Assembly (NCBI GenBank): GCA_029959085.1
Contig: JARWIR010000024.1
Location: forward strand, 18,650,296-18,714,295
Length of the DNA: 64,000 bases
Direction: 5' to 3'
DNA from: Nemophila menziesii
Lineage: Eukaryota > Streptophyta > Magnoliopsida > Boraginales > Hydrophyllaceae
Shown here: positions 46,701 through 58,717 of the stretch, piece by piece
Numbering within the stretch: the stretch's first letter is position 1
How the letters are laid out: each line of letters starts with the position of its first letter
Translations under genes and position numbers: made by a program
The notes under the pieces: generated by a model
Seen by the model: the letters and a program-made list of their open reading frames with translations, nothing else
What the model was told of the DNA's origin: nothing
Databases searched by the model: none

Positions 46701-48996
46701 AGGTGATCAAGCTTTTAGATGCGGGGATTATCTATCCCATTTCGAGTAGTGAATGGGTGAGCCCAGTTCAGTGTGTACCGAAGAAAGGAGGAATTACAAC
46801 AATTCTTAATGATAAAAATGAGGCAATTCCTTCAAGAACGGTAGTTGGTTGGAGAGTTTGCATGGATTACAGAAAGCTGAACAAGGCAACAAGAAAGGAT
46901 CATTTTCCTTTGCCCTTCATCGATCAAATGTTGGATAAATTAGCCGGAAGGGAATATTACTGTTTCTTGGATGGTTACTCCGGGTACAATCAGATTTACG
47001 TGGCTCCAGAGGATCAACATAAGACTACCTTTACATGCCCATTTGGTACTGTTGCATATCGTAGAATGCCATTTGGGTTGTGTAACGCTCCCGCTACGTT
47101 TCAGAGATGCATGATGGCCATCTTCTGGGATATGATTGATAATTTCCTAGAAGTGTTTATGGATGATTTCTCCGTGTTTGGTGATGATTTTGATAAGTGT
47201 TTAGGTAACTTGGAGAAAGTATTAGTGCGATGCAAGGAAACAGATTTGGTTCTAAACTGGGAGAAGTGTCATTTCATGGTTCGTGAAGGTATTGTTCTGG
47301 GTCATAAAGTTTCAAGTGCTGGGTTGGAAGTTGATAGAGCGAAGATCGAGGTAATTAAAACTCTTCCCCCTCCTGTTTCTATTAAAGGGGTAAGGAGTTT
47401 TCTTGGCCATGCTGGCTTTTATAGGCGCTTTATTAGAGACTTTTCTAAGATTGCTAAACCGTTATGCAACTTACTCGAAAAGGATTGCAAATTCCTTTTT
47501 GATGAAGCTTGTTTAGCGGCCTTCCAAGCAATCAAGGAAAAGCTTATTTCTGCCCCTATAGTATTACCTCCAGATTGGAATTTACCTTTTGAGGTTATGT
47601 GTGATGCGAGTGATTTGTGTATGGGAGCTGTATTGGGAAAGAGAAAAGAAAAAGTTTTTCATTCAATTTACTATGCTAGCAAAACTTTTAGTGGTGCTCA
47701 GATTAATTATACAGTTACAGAGAAAGAGTTACTAGCAGTTGTCTATTCGTTTGATAAATTTCGCTCTTATCTTCTGGGAGCAAAAGTTATTGTTTATACA
47801 GATCATCCCGCTATCAGATTCCTTATGGAAAAGAAAGATGCGAAACCAAGGTTAATCAGATGGGTGCTATTACTTCAAGAGTTCGATTTAGAGATCAAAG
47901 ATAGAAAGGGTTGTGAGAATCAAGTTGCAGATCATCTATCGCGGTTAGAGGGTTCAGAGTTGAATAGTGGTACTGAAGCAGTTAGAGAAGAGTTTCCTGA
48001 TGCGAATTTGTTCGTTGTTCGAGATTATGAAGCTCCGTGGTATGCAGATATTGCGAATTTAGTGGTGAGTGGTGTTTTCCCTGAAGGTTCTACCTACCAA
48101 GAAAGAAAGAGGTTAGCTCATCGTGCTAGACAGTTCTTTTGGGAGGATCCTTTCCTCTACAAAGTTTGTGCTGACCAAATGATACGAAGATGTGTAGCAA
48201 GGGAAGAAACTGAAGCCATTATAGCTGGATGCCATGATTCATTATATGGAGGACATTTCAAAGGAGATAGAATTGCTGCAAAGGTATTCCAATCAGGTTT
48301 TTACTGGCCTTCTCTTATTAAAGATTGTCATGAATATGTTAAGAAATGCTCGAGATGCCAGTTTACCGGAAACATATCCAAGAGAGATGAGATGCCACGC
48401 AATAATGTGTTAGAGGTTGAGATATTCGATGTTTGGGGCATAGACTTTATGGGTCCTTTCGTTCCTTCAAATGGTAATCTCTATATCTTATTGGCTGTTG
48501 ATTATGTATCTAAGTGGGTGGAAGCAGTGGCTTTACCCACCAATGATTCACGAGTGGTGATCAAGTTCTTGAAATCACATATTTTCACTAGACATGGCAC
48601 ACCTAGGGTAATTATTAGCGATGGAGGTACTTATTTCGTTAATAGATATTTGAAGACTGTTCTAGAGAAGTATGGAGTAAGACACCGTGTATCTACTGCA
48701 TATCATCCACAAACCAATGGTCAAGCTGAAGTTTCGAATCGTGAAGTTAAATCAATCCTAGAGAAAACCGTTGGTCCTACAAGAAAAGATTGGTCAATGA
48801 AGTTAGATGATGCGTTGTGGGCCTATCGTACTGCGTTTAAGACTCCAGTTGGTGCATCTCCCTATCATATGGTGTATGGTAAGGCTTGTCACTTACCTTT
48901 AGTGCTTGAAATGGGTGCCTATAGGGCGATTGCGCAGTTGAACTTAGATCCGGTCTTAGCCGGAAAGAATCGTATGATGAAACTTAATGAACTTGA
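43718..48996 (+). pseudogene. gag-pol polyprotein of B (Athila): Gag, protease, RT, RNase H, integrase
   Basis: One frame from ATG 43718, interrupted by two in-frame TAA codons (44555-44557 and 45194-45196) and then by insertion C. Gag: retrotrans_gag region (GRPSEDPLRAVQKFKQICDS to RTPVKG) and a zinc knuckle CSICRVDDHDEENC (~44791). Linker: [12 protein letters not shown]. Protease: [13 protein letters not shown] (~45820, catalytic DLG). [22 protein letters not shown] (~46856) and [10 protein letters not shown] (~47155). RNase [16 protein letters not shown] (~47597) through VYTDHPA. Integrase: HDSLYGGH...CSRC (~48233-48357), then the catalytic Asp (GIDFMG, ~48440), Asp (ISDGGTYF) and Glu (GQAEVSN). 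All enzyme domains between 45197 and 48996 are open, so only the Gag side carries point damage. Confidence 0.92.
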
Positions 48997-50489
48997 TGGT
49001 GGGGGCAAAGATGTGATAAAATAATAGATAAATAAAGAGTCACACACCCTTGACTACCACGGAACTCACTGCAAGTATCACAGATCGTATGCAAGTTTTA
49101 ATGATAAGTCAAGTTCGTTCGCAGGGATTGTATCCGTTAATTCTACTTATGTTTAACAAGCGTAGATGAATTTATATGCTTGGAATAAAGTATGAAAAGA
49201 TAAAATAATATCTAATGCAAATAAATAAATAAAACAAATAAACCAAACAAGTAACTAAATATGAAAGTAAGTCAAATAGATTAGGATTACACCGTCTATT
49301 ACTAAATTGTTATTCTAACCTGTCACATTAAGCATTATATATTAACCAGGATTGCAATAACTACCTAGCCTTTTCTAGACTTAGGAGCAACCTCTCCACT
49401 ACTAGGGATTCCTAAGTAATGTTTGGAGATTAAATCAAACCTTAATGGCTATCTAGTCACACTAGACGATTATGTGGTGTTGTCAATAACTAAGAATAAC
49501 CCTAAGATTGGCCAAATCTAGGGAAATAGGTCAAAACACATAATACAATATACGCCAAGCTTAACCAATTAGAATAAACAAATAGTATTCAAAGATACAA
49601 TAATAATCCAACAATTAAAGGTAAAACTTACAGACTAAAAGCTTAGATATATGGTGTAGCATAAATCTATAGCTAATTACTCTAAATATAGAGAAGGTGA
49701 GATGTAGAAGAGGAGTTGTCAGTCTCCAATCTTCTTCTTCTTGTCTTCTTCTACAGGTCAGCTTGCTCCTTGAATGAATAGCTTGATTCTAAGGATGAAT
49801 ATCTAACTAAAGGACTAAGCTATTGTTTAAAACTAAGAAAATATAAGTAAAGACTAAGCCTATACTTTGCAATTGAGCAAGGACATGTTTACAATGGTAT
49901 AAGGGTGTATTTATAGGTGTTTAGGAAGCCCTAATTCGTTTTCTTGAAGGAGAAGTAAGTAGTGGACTCCAAGCCCAACTCTAATTCGTAACCCTAAAAA
50001 CATGAAATCAGGTCCGATCTTCTTTTGGCTCTAACAGCTTCGATATTCATCCGTTTGACGCGTATGAATATACCAAATTGATCGTCTCGGAAAGCTCTTG
50101 AACTTTGCTCTTGACCATTTCTCCAAATTCCACACCGTTCTTGAGTTATGAGCTGATTTGTGGTCGTAGGTGCAGAAATTCAGGATTAAGGCAGGTTTTC
50201 CTTTTCCTAATTGAACTCAGTTTCCTTCTATCTCCAATTACCATGCATATCTCTTTACCAAATCTTGTAGTCTTTGACTTGGACTCTAATTAAGCTCCAT
50301 AATTATCTTTAAAGCTTCACACTAAATAAACAATTAAACCCAATATGCTCTAAAAATATTATATTACTAAATCAAGACTCAAAATAGGAAAGTGCACTAT
50401 TTCTCAAGAAAATCAATTAGAAAGACTTCTAAAACACTAAAAATGATGTCTCATCCTATCATAAATCTATCACAAATGAGGAGACATCA

Positions 50490-53000
50490 AGACCCCCAAC
50501 TCAAAGTTGTATCGTCCCGATACAATAAAGATAAAAGCAAAGGGAAGTCTCTAAATACACACCTAGGTCAATTAAGCACAGAAGACATAAGATAGAAGAA
50601 TATGGAGAATAGACTCAAAGCAACTACTCAGAAAATTTCATGTAATAATATTTAAAAACTACATACATGTACACTTCTCATATCCACAGTCAACACGGCT
50701 TGAATTCAAGAGCAGATTAGTTTCGCAATGTAAGAAGGAGAGGAACTTTACTCAGTTCACCAAGGAAGCTATAGATTGTTCATCGAACTTCACTAGTATC
50801 CAAAGATCCACTCAACTACTCTCTATTGGCTTAATCACTTCTCAATTACATAGCAAAGAATCACAAGGTCTTTAAGGTTGTAATGTAGGCTTAGGGACGG
50901 TATGATAAGTATATTTGGATAATTTAGAGTGAGCTTTTGGCTCTCTCCTCACTAGCCATCAACGAATCGCCCTAGAGCTTGAGTTACTCTCACAAAACGT
51001 TTCTCACTCAACCCAATGAATTCTTTGATGCACAATTTAGCATCCCAAATAACCCAATTAAAGCATAAGATGTTCACATAAAAATCCACTTTGCCGGTCC
51101 GAATATATATATTTTCTTTTTAAATCAATTTTTTCTTTTGTATAGCCATGACTCTCTTTTAATGTTGAGATATCACGCTATTTTCCTCATATATATATAT
51201 TTTTTCTTTTAATGCCCTTGTTGGCAAATTTAGCTCGTAGCTTCTTTTTCATTCACTATTACCCCGGCAAAGGGTTACAATAAAAATCTGTGAATCATCA
51301 TCAATAATAAGCACAAAGCACAATTAATAAGCTCAAAATTTCCCATCCCAACAATATTTCCCATAATGGTGGACCCACCACACCAAACTCAAGCTCTAAA
51401 ACAACTGTCTATGCATCGCGATTTGAGTGCGGGTCATATAGAAAAGTCCTATAATCTAAAGGGATATGGCTTTATAATGTGGCTAAAAAGGCTTTAGAAA
51501 GGCTAGAAGGGGCTGAGAAGGATATACAATATAAATAACAAGGTGAGAAGGTATAAAAAAGCTTCAAAGGCTTCAAATATGAAAGAACCGCCTTAATCAC
51601 TTTCTAAACCATGTAATTTTGTTATTCTCTTACCTTTAGCACTTTCATCAAATGGTTTTGTCACTAACTTGGATCTCACGGCCTACACACTTCTTAAGGT
51701 TCCCTGAGATCGAACATACTTTCTATCGCATTGCTCACTAATCTTTTCTTTACTATCAATGTGTGTTTTCCTGCAACTCAAAGCATACAAAATAAAATAG
51801 CTCATAAACATACTACTTCCTATCATTAACTTACTGAGCTTATGCTTTCAAGCTATTAAACACACTCTACCTACATCTAAACCTTCAAAAATTTTAATTT
51901 TACCTAAAAAAAAAACAGAAAAATTGGAGATGAGAGACAACGAATCCCCACACCCCCAACTCAAAAATGAGCCGTGTCCCCACGACTCGAAAAGACTCGA
52001 AAATAAAAGAAAATTAAAATTTTACAGATATTGCACACATAGAAAAGGTAAGGAAGAAAGGAAACATACTCTTCGAGGCTATTTACCTCGCCTGATCAAT
52101 ACCCGGAATAGGGTGCAGTGCTTTCATGTATGTAAATTTCTATTATCACCACTTTCGATTTCCCTTACATCTTCTTATGCACCATCCCAATCAATCACAC
52201 TCTAGAAATCTCTTGTTAATCTTCTTCCAATTCTGCTCTTTGAATACTTTCTCATGTGACAGTTGTTCATTCAGGAATATGTTTTGAATGCAACTACTAG
52301 CGTCCCAGAAGCTTTTATTCATCTTTGATATAGGAATTTTTGATTAGAAGAGGTATTGGCATCTTCTGTTCCCTAATTACAATTTCTTGCTTTTTAGGAT
52401 TTGAATCCACCAAAAACCGGTTCCTCCCTAATTGCTTGACTCCAATTATCTTGTAATATATTCCAAAACTAGCACCCATCTCAATTGAAATCTTCTAGAA
52501 CTTACCCAATACCTTGATTTGATTCTTCATATCCCATAACACTTGATAATTTCTCTATTCTCTTCATCATCTCTTTTGACCCCCAACTCAAAGCTTTGAA
52601 CACTCTTGAAATTGTACTTTATGATCATAGGTGGAACAAGCTTTATTTTGGTTAGGAAAGGTCTTGGGATGATAATTCTCCATGTGGGTAATGATTGAAT
52701 CAAGCTTTGGTGATGTAGGTTTAATGAATTTTGGGAAAAGATTTTGAAATTCATGGCTTTGATTCTTGGTTTCTAGGTGTTTTGATATGATTTGGATGCT
52801 TGAATCTTCTTTGTAATGATGTAGTGAAGGATTTGGATGAGAATTAATGGTGATTTGGTGATGTTTTGATGTTAGGTGAAGGTTTGTTGAAGCTTCAATG
52901 GAGTTAGGAGAGTTTTGGAGAGAAGAACTAGGTTTGAGGTTTGTGAAATTCGGAATTAAAAAGCTCATATCTCTTTTACAACCTTAAACCCGTTTTTTCC
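50490..53000 (-). other. 3' non-coding region of C with vestigial ORF2
   Basis: In minus sense a short ATG-led frame begins at about 52580, right after TTGAGTTGGGGGTCAAAAGAG, exactly where ORF2 of B begins after TTGAGTTTGGGGTGGAAAGAG. It closes within about 20 codons, so ORF2 is lost. The rest matches A and E block by block: the GAGTCGTG hairpin at 51988-51969, AACCCTTTGCCGGGG, AAGCTACGAGC, and GTGAGGAGAGAGCCAAAAGC. Such conservation in non-coding DNA suggests signals needed for copying or packaging. Confidence 0.65.
51969..51988 (-). other. conserved hairpin in the 3' region of C
   Basis: Identical to the hairpin of A: GAGTCGTG and CACGGCTC around GGGA in element sense, followed by ATTTTTGAGTTGGGGGTGTG. 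Confidence 0.65.
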
Positions 53001-53009
53001 TCTCTCTGG

Positions 53010-53305
53010 CGGCGACCTGCGGTATACCGGGCATATCCTCCGGTATGCCGGAACATCTGTAGCTCCAAAAAAATTCTTCCGTCAAAATACACGTGGCACC
53101 CACCCCGTGGCACGGGTTTTTGCCCCTGTGTGATTCTTCCGGTATACCGGGCATAACCTCCGGTATACCGCCCATATCAGCTCAAGAATTTTTCGCCTCG
53201 GCATGGACCACGTGGCAGCCACCCCGTGGTACGGGTTTTAGCCTCTGTGGTACTCTCCGGTATACCGGACATATCCTCCGGTATACCGCCCAGATGGTCA
53301 GATTT
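53010..53305 (-). repeat. palindromic island of C
   Basis: Several copies of CCGGTATACCGG or CCGGTATACCGCCC appear at about 53020, 53150, 53170, 53258 and 53278, interleaved with CACGTGGCACCC and CCGTGGCACGGG. CCGGTATACCGG is a perfect 12-bp palindrome. The island starts about 200 bp after the ORF stop. Confidence 0.8.
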
Positions 53306-53519
53306 TTCCGAATTTTTTTTTTCTCCCGAACTCGATTTCTCCAATTCCTACACATCAAAAACACTAATACCTTCCTCAAATATGCAATATCAACTAAAAA
53401 AAACTAAACTAAACATAATTTAAAAACGTAAAAGACATGAAAAATAATAAAAAACTACGGGTTGTCTCCCGTACAGCACTTTTGTTTAACGTCTTTCAAA
53501 GTTAGACGTGTTACCTCGA

Positions 53520-55586
53520 TTAAGGCTTGCGTACATAACCTCCCCAATAACGGGTTAGGTCATGCTCATCTACTATCCGAAGTTTGTGACCCTTCTCAGC
53601 TTGTATTTCAATCCGTTTTGACGAGATAACTCTTGTAACTACAAACGGACCCATCCACGAATCCTTGAATCCCCGTGGTCTATTCTCTCGTTTGGGGGCT
53701 TTCCATGCAACCATGTCACCAACCCCAAACTCACTTTTGATTCTTTTCTTCACGGGTTTATTGTGGACTTGCTTTTTAATTTCTTTTGTCACAACTCGGA
53801 GTGTCGGGGCTTTACGTGATTCCTCATGCTTCTCATCCACTAAGTGGAATATTTTAGATTCTTTTCCCACTTGGAAAGTCACGGTTCCCCTATGCATATC
53901 AATTATGCTGTGACTTGTCGCCAAGAATGGGCGTCCAAGTATCAATGGAACATGTTGACCTGCAATGCTATCAAGGATAACAAAATCTGTAGGTATAGTT
54001 AAAGTACCTACTTGGACAAGCACGTCTTCAATGACTCCCCATGGTTTTATCGTTGAATTATCTAGGAGCAGCAAATCAATATCTTTTCTTTTGGCATCTC
54101 CCATGTCTAACTTCTCAAACAAATTCTTGGGCATGATATTCCTTCCTGAACCCAAGTCACACATCGCTTTAGCCTTGAAATTACCACCTATATTAATTTG
54201 GAGATATAAAGCTCCAAATTCTTGCATCTTTTGTGGTAGCTTCTTTGGAATGGTTTTCAAGCTTTCTTTAGCACGGTCCCTATTCTCGATCTCCACTTCT
54301 ACACTTTCACTCTTCTTGGACAGATCTTCCTTGCAGACAGGCGGTGATGTAGGCTCTTTATATGCGATTACGTCCTCTATGCATAGCATGCTTTCTTCTT
54401 CCCTTCTCGGAATATCTAGTTCATTAAGTGGAACTTGTGGTGAGTCCACTTCCTCCTCTTCCTGAAGGCTGAATTCTTCAACAACATCAAACCAAACATC
54501 GCTATCGCTTTCAGTGGCCTCATCATCAATTTTTGTACCTAGGCCAGTTTGCATGTATGGGACTTCGAATATAGGAACAATGCTTTTTTCTGGGCTTGAC
54601 GCTTTAGATTTAGTATCACCACTAGGATATGTAATTCTTTGTAGATGAGGTGGTGACAGTAGCGGATGTGTAGGCGGTGTCTCCGCCTTGTTTTCTTCTT
54701 TTCCAACCTTTTTAACCCCATCTCTGATTGTTATGTTTAGATTAAGCTTCGTTGGTTCTTCTAGTGTTGGAATTACTGCTGTACTACTCGCAGTTAAAAC
54801 TTCAACCTCATCTTCACTCTCCCAATCTTCGATTTTTACCTCGTTTGTGTGAACTTTGATTGGCGATGATGGTTGTGTAGGTGGTGGTTCCACCTTACTT
54901 TCTTCTCTGTTTTGCACCTTTTGTGCTGTTGTCTCTTCTTTATCGGTTTCTTTTTCTTCTTCCACATGCTTGAATTCTGGATCAACCTCCTTCGCAATTT
55001 GATCTTTAACAATTACTTCTTCTAAGCTAAGCTTGGTTGGTTCCTCTATGGTTGAAATTTCGAACCCAACATTGCTATAGCCCAGTTTCTTATGTAATTC
55101 TTGTTGTAATTGTTGATTGATCGTAGTGAGGTCCGTTAATCTTTGCTTCATTGCTTGATATTTTTGGTGCATCGAACGTATCAAGGTTGTATTAGCATCT
55201 ATCTTTGCCGCATGTTGCTCTTCCATACTCTCCAGATAACTTATACTTTCAAAAATTCGGTGAGATGGAAATGCTTGTCGAACCTGTTCTTCTATGATGC
55301 TTCGGATTAACGATGGAGTATCTTGCTGATATTTTAGAAAAGAATTGGTCACTTGAGTGACTTGTGTCTCCAAGGCCTCCATTTTTGCAGTTTGCTCATT
55401 GTGGAGCTGCACAACATTGTGAACCAGATTCACTAAATTACCCATCAGTCCTTCGAGCTTGGTTATAGCTTCTGGTTGTGGATTATGCATGGGTTGTGGT
55501 GGAGCTTGAAATTGATAGCTCGAACCTTCTTGATAAAAATTTTGACTTCGGGCCCCATGCATATTTGGTGCGTAATAATTTGCCAT
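53520..55586 (-). CDS. ORF of element C: coiled-coil Gag-like part, retropepsin, and integrase-tail module fused (688 aa)
   Basis: Starts at ATG 55586, about 105 bp after the primer site, and is fully open. Residues ~30-170 are helical and Gln-rich (AITKLEGLMGNLVNLVHNVV), like a Gag coiled coil, with no zinc knuckle. Residues ~180-455 are acidic, Pro/Ser/Glu-rich and apparently disordered. A retropepsin domain spans ~465-575: AMCDLGSGRNIMP carries the active-site DLG, and [13 protein letters not shown] is the second conserved strand. Then FGVGDMVAWKAPKR and DSWMGPFVVTRV (~620-683) form a GPF/Y-type integrase C-terminal module. RT, RNase H and the integrase zinc and DDE domains are absent. The intact frame in a young copy suggests that the product matters; its role is not known. 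Confidence 0.82.
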   Translation of the reverse strand: MANYYAPNMHGARSQNFYQEGSSYQFQAPPQPMHNPQPEAITKLEGLMGNLVNLVHNVVQLHNEQTAKMEALETQVTQVTNSFLKYQQDTPSLIRSIIEEQVRQAFPSHRIFESISYLESMEEQHAAKIDANTTLIRSMHQKYQAMKQRLTDLTTINQQLQQELHKKLGYSNVGFEISTIEEPTKLSLEEVIVKDQIAKEVDPEFKHVEEEKETDKEETTAQKVQNREESKVEPPPTQPSSPIKVHTNEVKIEDWESEDEVEVLTASSTAVIPTLEEPTKLNLNITIRDGVKKVGKEENKAETPPTHPLLSPPHLQRITYPSGDTKSKASSPEKSIVPIFEVPYMQTGLGTKIDDEATESDSDVWFDVVEEFSLQEEEEVDSPQVPLNELDIPRREEESMLCIEDVIAYKEPTSPPVCKEDLSKKSESVEVEIENRDRAKESLKTIPKKLPQKMQEFGALYLQINIGGNFKAKAMCDLGSGRNIMPKNLFEKLDMGDAKRKDIDLLLLDNSTIKPWGVIEDVLVQVGTLTIPTDFVILDSIAGQHVPLILGRPFLATSHSIIDMHRGTVTFQVGKESKIFHLVDEKHEESRKAPTLRVVTKEIKKQVHNKPVKKRIKSEFGVGDMVAWKAPKRENRPRGFKDSWMGPFVVTRVISSKRIEIQAEKGHKLRIVDEHDLTRYWGGYVRKP

Positions 55587-55691
55587 ACCTAATAAACCTG
55601 AGAAGAGACTAAAAAGAAAACGCGTAAAACTGAAAACAAATAAAAACTTCTACACTAAATAAACACAAAATAGATTTAACTTAAAGATAAA

Positions 55692-55709
55692 TCCCCGGCA
55701 GCGGCGCCA
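55692..55709 (-). other. primer-binding site of C (tRNA-Asp type)
   Basis: In element sense TGGCGCCGCTGCCGGGGA, identical to that of B and at the same 6-bp offset from the LTR. Confidence 0.85.
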
Positions 55710-57213
55710 AAAACTTGGTGGGGGCAAAGATGTGATAAAATAATAGATAAATAAAGAGTCACACACCCTTGACTACCACGGAACTCACTGCAAGTATCAC
55801 AGATCGTATGCAAGTTTTAATGATAAGTCAAGTTCGTTCGCAGGGATTGTATCCGTTAATTCTACTTATGTTTAACAAGCGTAGATGAATTTATATGCTT
55901 GGAATAAAGTATGAAAAGATAAAATAATATCTAATGCAAATAAATAAATAAAACAAATAAACCAAACAAGTAACTAAATATGAAAGTAAGTCAAATAGAT
56001 TAGGATTACACCGTCTATTACTAAATTGTTATTCTAACCTGTCACATTAAGCATTATATATTAACCAGGATTGCAATAACTACCTAGCCTTTTCTAGAAT
56101 TAGGAGCAACCTCTCCACTACTAGGGATTCCTAAGTAATGTTTGGAGATTAAATCAAACCTTAATGGCTATCTAGTCACACTAGACGATTATGTGGTGTT
56201 GTCAATAACTAAGAATAACCCTAAGATTGGCCAAATCTAGGGAAATAGGTCAAAACACATAATACAATATACGCCAAGCTTAACCAATTAGAATAAACAA
56301 ATAGTATTCAAAGATACAATAATAATCCAACAATTAAAGGTAAAACTTACAGAATAAAAGCTTAGATATATGGTGTAGCATAAATCTATAGCTAATTACT
56401 CTAAATATAGAGAAGGTGAGATGTAGAAGAGGAGTTGTCAGTCTCCAATCTTCTTCTTCTTGTCTTCTTCTACAGGTCAGCTTGCTCCTTGAATGAATAG
56501 CTTGATTCTAAGGATGAATATCTAACTAAAGGACTAAGCTATTGTTTGAAACTAAGAAAATATAAGTAAAGACTAAGCCTATACTTTGCAATTGAGCAAG
56601 GACATGTTTACAATGGTATAAGGGTGTATTTATAGGTGTTTAGGAAGCCCTAATTCGTTTTCTTGAAGGAGAAGTAAGTAGTGGACTCCAAGCCCAACTC
56701 TAATTCGTAACCCTAAAAACATGAAATCAGGTCCGATCTTCTTTTGGCTCTAACAGCTTCGATATTCATCCGTTTGACGCGTATGAATATACCAAATTGA
56801 TCGTCTCGGAAATCTCTTGAACTTTGCTCTTGACCATTTCTCCAAATTCCACACTGTTCTTGAGTTATGAGCTGATTTGTGGTCGTAGGTGCAGAAATTC
56901 AGGATTAAGGCAGGTTTTCCTTTTCCTAATTGAACTCAGTTTCCTTCTATCTCCAATTACCATGCATATCTCTTTACCATATCTTGTAGTCTTTGACTTG
57001 GACTCTAATTAAGCTCCATAATTATCTTTAAAGCTTCACACTAAATAAACAATTAAACCCAATATGCTCTAAAAATATTATACTACTAAATCAAGACTCA
57101 AAATAGGAAAGTGCACTATTTCTCAAGAAAATCAATTAGAAAGACTTCTAAAACACTAAAAATGATGTCTCATCCTATCATAAATCTATCACAAATGAGG
57201 AGACATCACTTGA

Positions 57214-57559
57214 CGAATTCCGTTTGCATGCTTATGAAAATGCCAAACTTTACAAAGAAAACACGAAGAAATGGCATGACAATCGGATTCGTACAAAGAA
57301 CTTTGAAGTGGGGCAAAAAGTATTGAAGTATAATTCAAAGTTCAGCAATTTTCCGGGTAAGTTAAGGTCTAAGTGGTCGGGTCCATACATTGTGACCAAA
57401 GTTACACCTCATGGGGCGATAGAAATAGAACATCCGTTAGAGAACCGTACCTTTATGGTGAACGGTCATAGATTAAAGATATACCATGGAGGTGAAGATA
57501 CCAATCGCTCGGAAGATCCACATCCCGGGGAGGTCATGTACCTCCGCGAAACTCCTTAG
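57214..57559 (+). pseudogene. C-terminal end of the pol of B, separated by insertion C
   Basis: After one copy of the CTTGA duplication the integrase tail of B resumes in the same frame. Residues such as FRLHAYENAKLYKENTKKWH, then NFEVGQKVLKYNSK and SKWSGPYIVTKV, form the GPF/Y module (GPY here). The protein ends at 57559, followed by CGTCGAGCTTAACGACGTTAAAC, the usual Athila sequence after pol. Confidence 0.88.
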
Positions 57560-57784
57560 AAGCGTGAGGTAACCCGTCGAGCTTAACGACGTTAAACAAA
57601 AGCCAATTCTTTGTATATTAGCTGAGTTTTTAAATTTTTGCAATTTAGTTTAGTTTGATTTACGTAATTTTAGTGTTTATTATTAAGAAATGAGGAAGGG
57701 TAGCTGTTTTTGATGATTTCAGGGGTAAAAAGGTCACGAGTTTGGGGTCGATTTGGCGAAAAAAGGAGAAAAAGAGGTTGGATG

Positions 57785-58345
57785 TCCAGGAGAAACTGGG
57801 AACCCGGTTTCGCAAAACCGGGAACCCGGTTTTGGAGCTGGTACCAACCATTTTAACGCAACACTTGGCGTCTTGGTTCACGACACAGCGTCGGAACTGG
57901 GTACCCGGATTTTCAAAACCGGGAACCCGGTTTGTGGTGCTGTAACTTCTGGAATTCCCTGACCCAGCGTCTTGGTGGCTTGCGTTTTGGAGCGTTTTGG
58001 TTCGCGACACAGCGTCGGAACCGGGAACCCGCATTTGGCAAAACCGGGTACCCGGTTTTGATGTTGTTGTCTTCAAAATGCTCTGACCCGGCGTTTTGGA
58101 ATTCTGCGTTTTGGCGCGTGTTGACTCACGCCATCGATGCAAACCGGGTACCCGCCTTTCGCAAAACCGGGAACCCGGTTTCGGCGAGTAAATTCCCTGA
58201 CCCCGCGTCTTGGGGTGCAGCGTTTTGGCGCGTTTAAAAAAAAAAAAAACTCATTAAATCCTTTTTCCGCGCCGTCACAGCGACGCGGAACCGGGAACCC
58301 GGTTTTCCAAAACCGGGAACCCGGTTTTGAAGCTGTGATGTCGGT
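57785..58345 (+). repeat. palindromic island of B
   Basis: About seven pairs of AACCGGGAACCCGGTTT or AACCGGGTACCCG, interleaved with GACCCNGCGTNTTGG and GTTTTGGCGCG repeats, form tandem-like units of about 110-130 bp. AAACCGGGTACCCGGTTT is a perfect palindrome. The island begins ~225 bp after the pol stop and ends ~370 bp before ORF2. Open frames through it (for example 57932-58237) result from the repeat composition. Confidence 0.82.
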
Positions 58346-58717
58346 TTTAGGTCTTTTAACCTAGTTTTCCTTAGCCTCTTTTGCAAGTTTTTACCTAAAA
58401 CGCACCAACAGCCTCCCCAACTACGAAATTCATCAACCAAAACACTTTATATCATCAAATCCTATCCTCTTTCATCACAAAAACACAAAAACAACTCACC
58501 TCCTCTCCTAAAGAACATCAAATCCTTAGTTTTTCCCAAGACTTTTCTTCACCCAATCCTTAAATTAAACCCAATTCTTTCTTCTACCATCCAAATTAAA
58601 CAAGACCCATCTCATATTCCACCTAGTTCTTCAATTCCTAAGCCTCAAAACACCAAAATTCTAAACTTTTCCCAAAGTTTTTCATTATTTGAAGTTTTGA
58701 GTTTGGGGTGGAAAGAG

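Larger units (their letters stand above)
48997..57208 (-). mobile_element. C: recent non-autonomous Athila-like element inserted in the pol of B
   Basis: 8,212 bp with two LTRs of 1,493 bp each (48997-50489 and 55716-57208). They differ at about seven positions by eye (roughly 0.5 %), so the insertion is young. The duplication CTTGA is exact (48992-48996 and 57209-57213). In minus sense the order is 5' LTR, primer site (55709-55692), one 688-codon ORF, palindromic island, a vestigial second-ORF region, 3' untranslated blocks, polypurine tract at 50505-50490, 3' LTR. Removing C and one CTTGA rejoins the integrase tail of B in frame. C has no RT, RNase H or integrase core. Confidence 0.95.

Noticed and set aside
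57660..58440. Open frames on both strands through the palindromic island of B
   Set aside because: G+C-rich repeat composition removes stop codons; the predicted proteins are only repeat translations.
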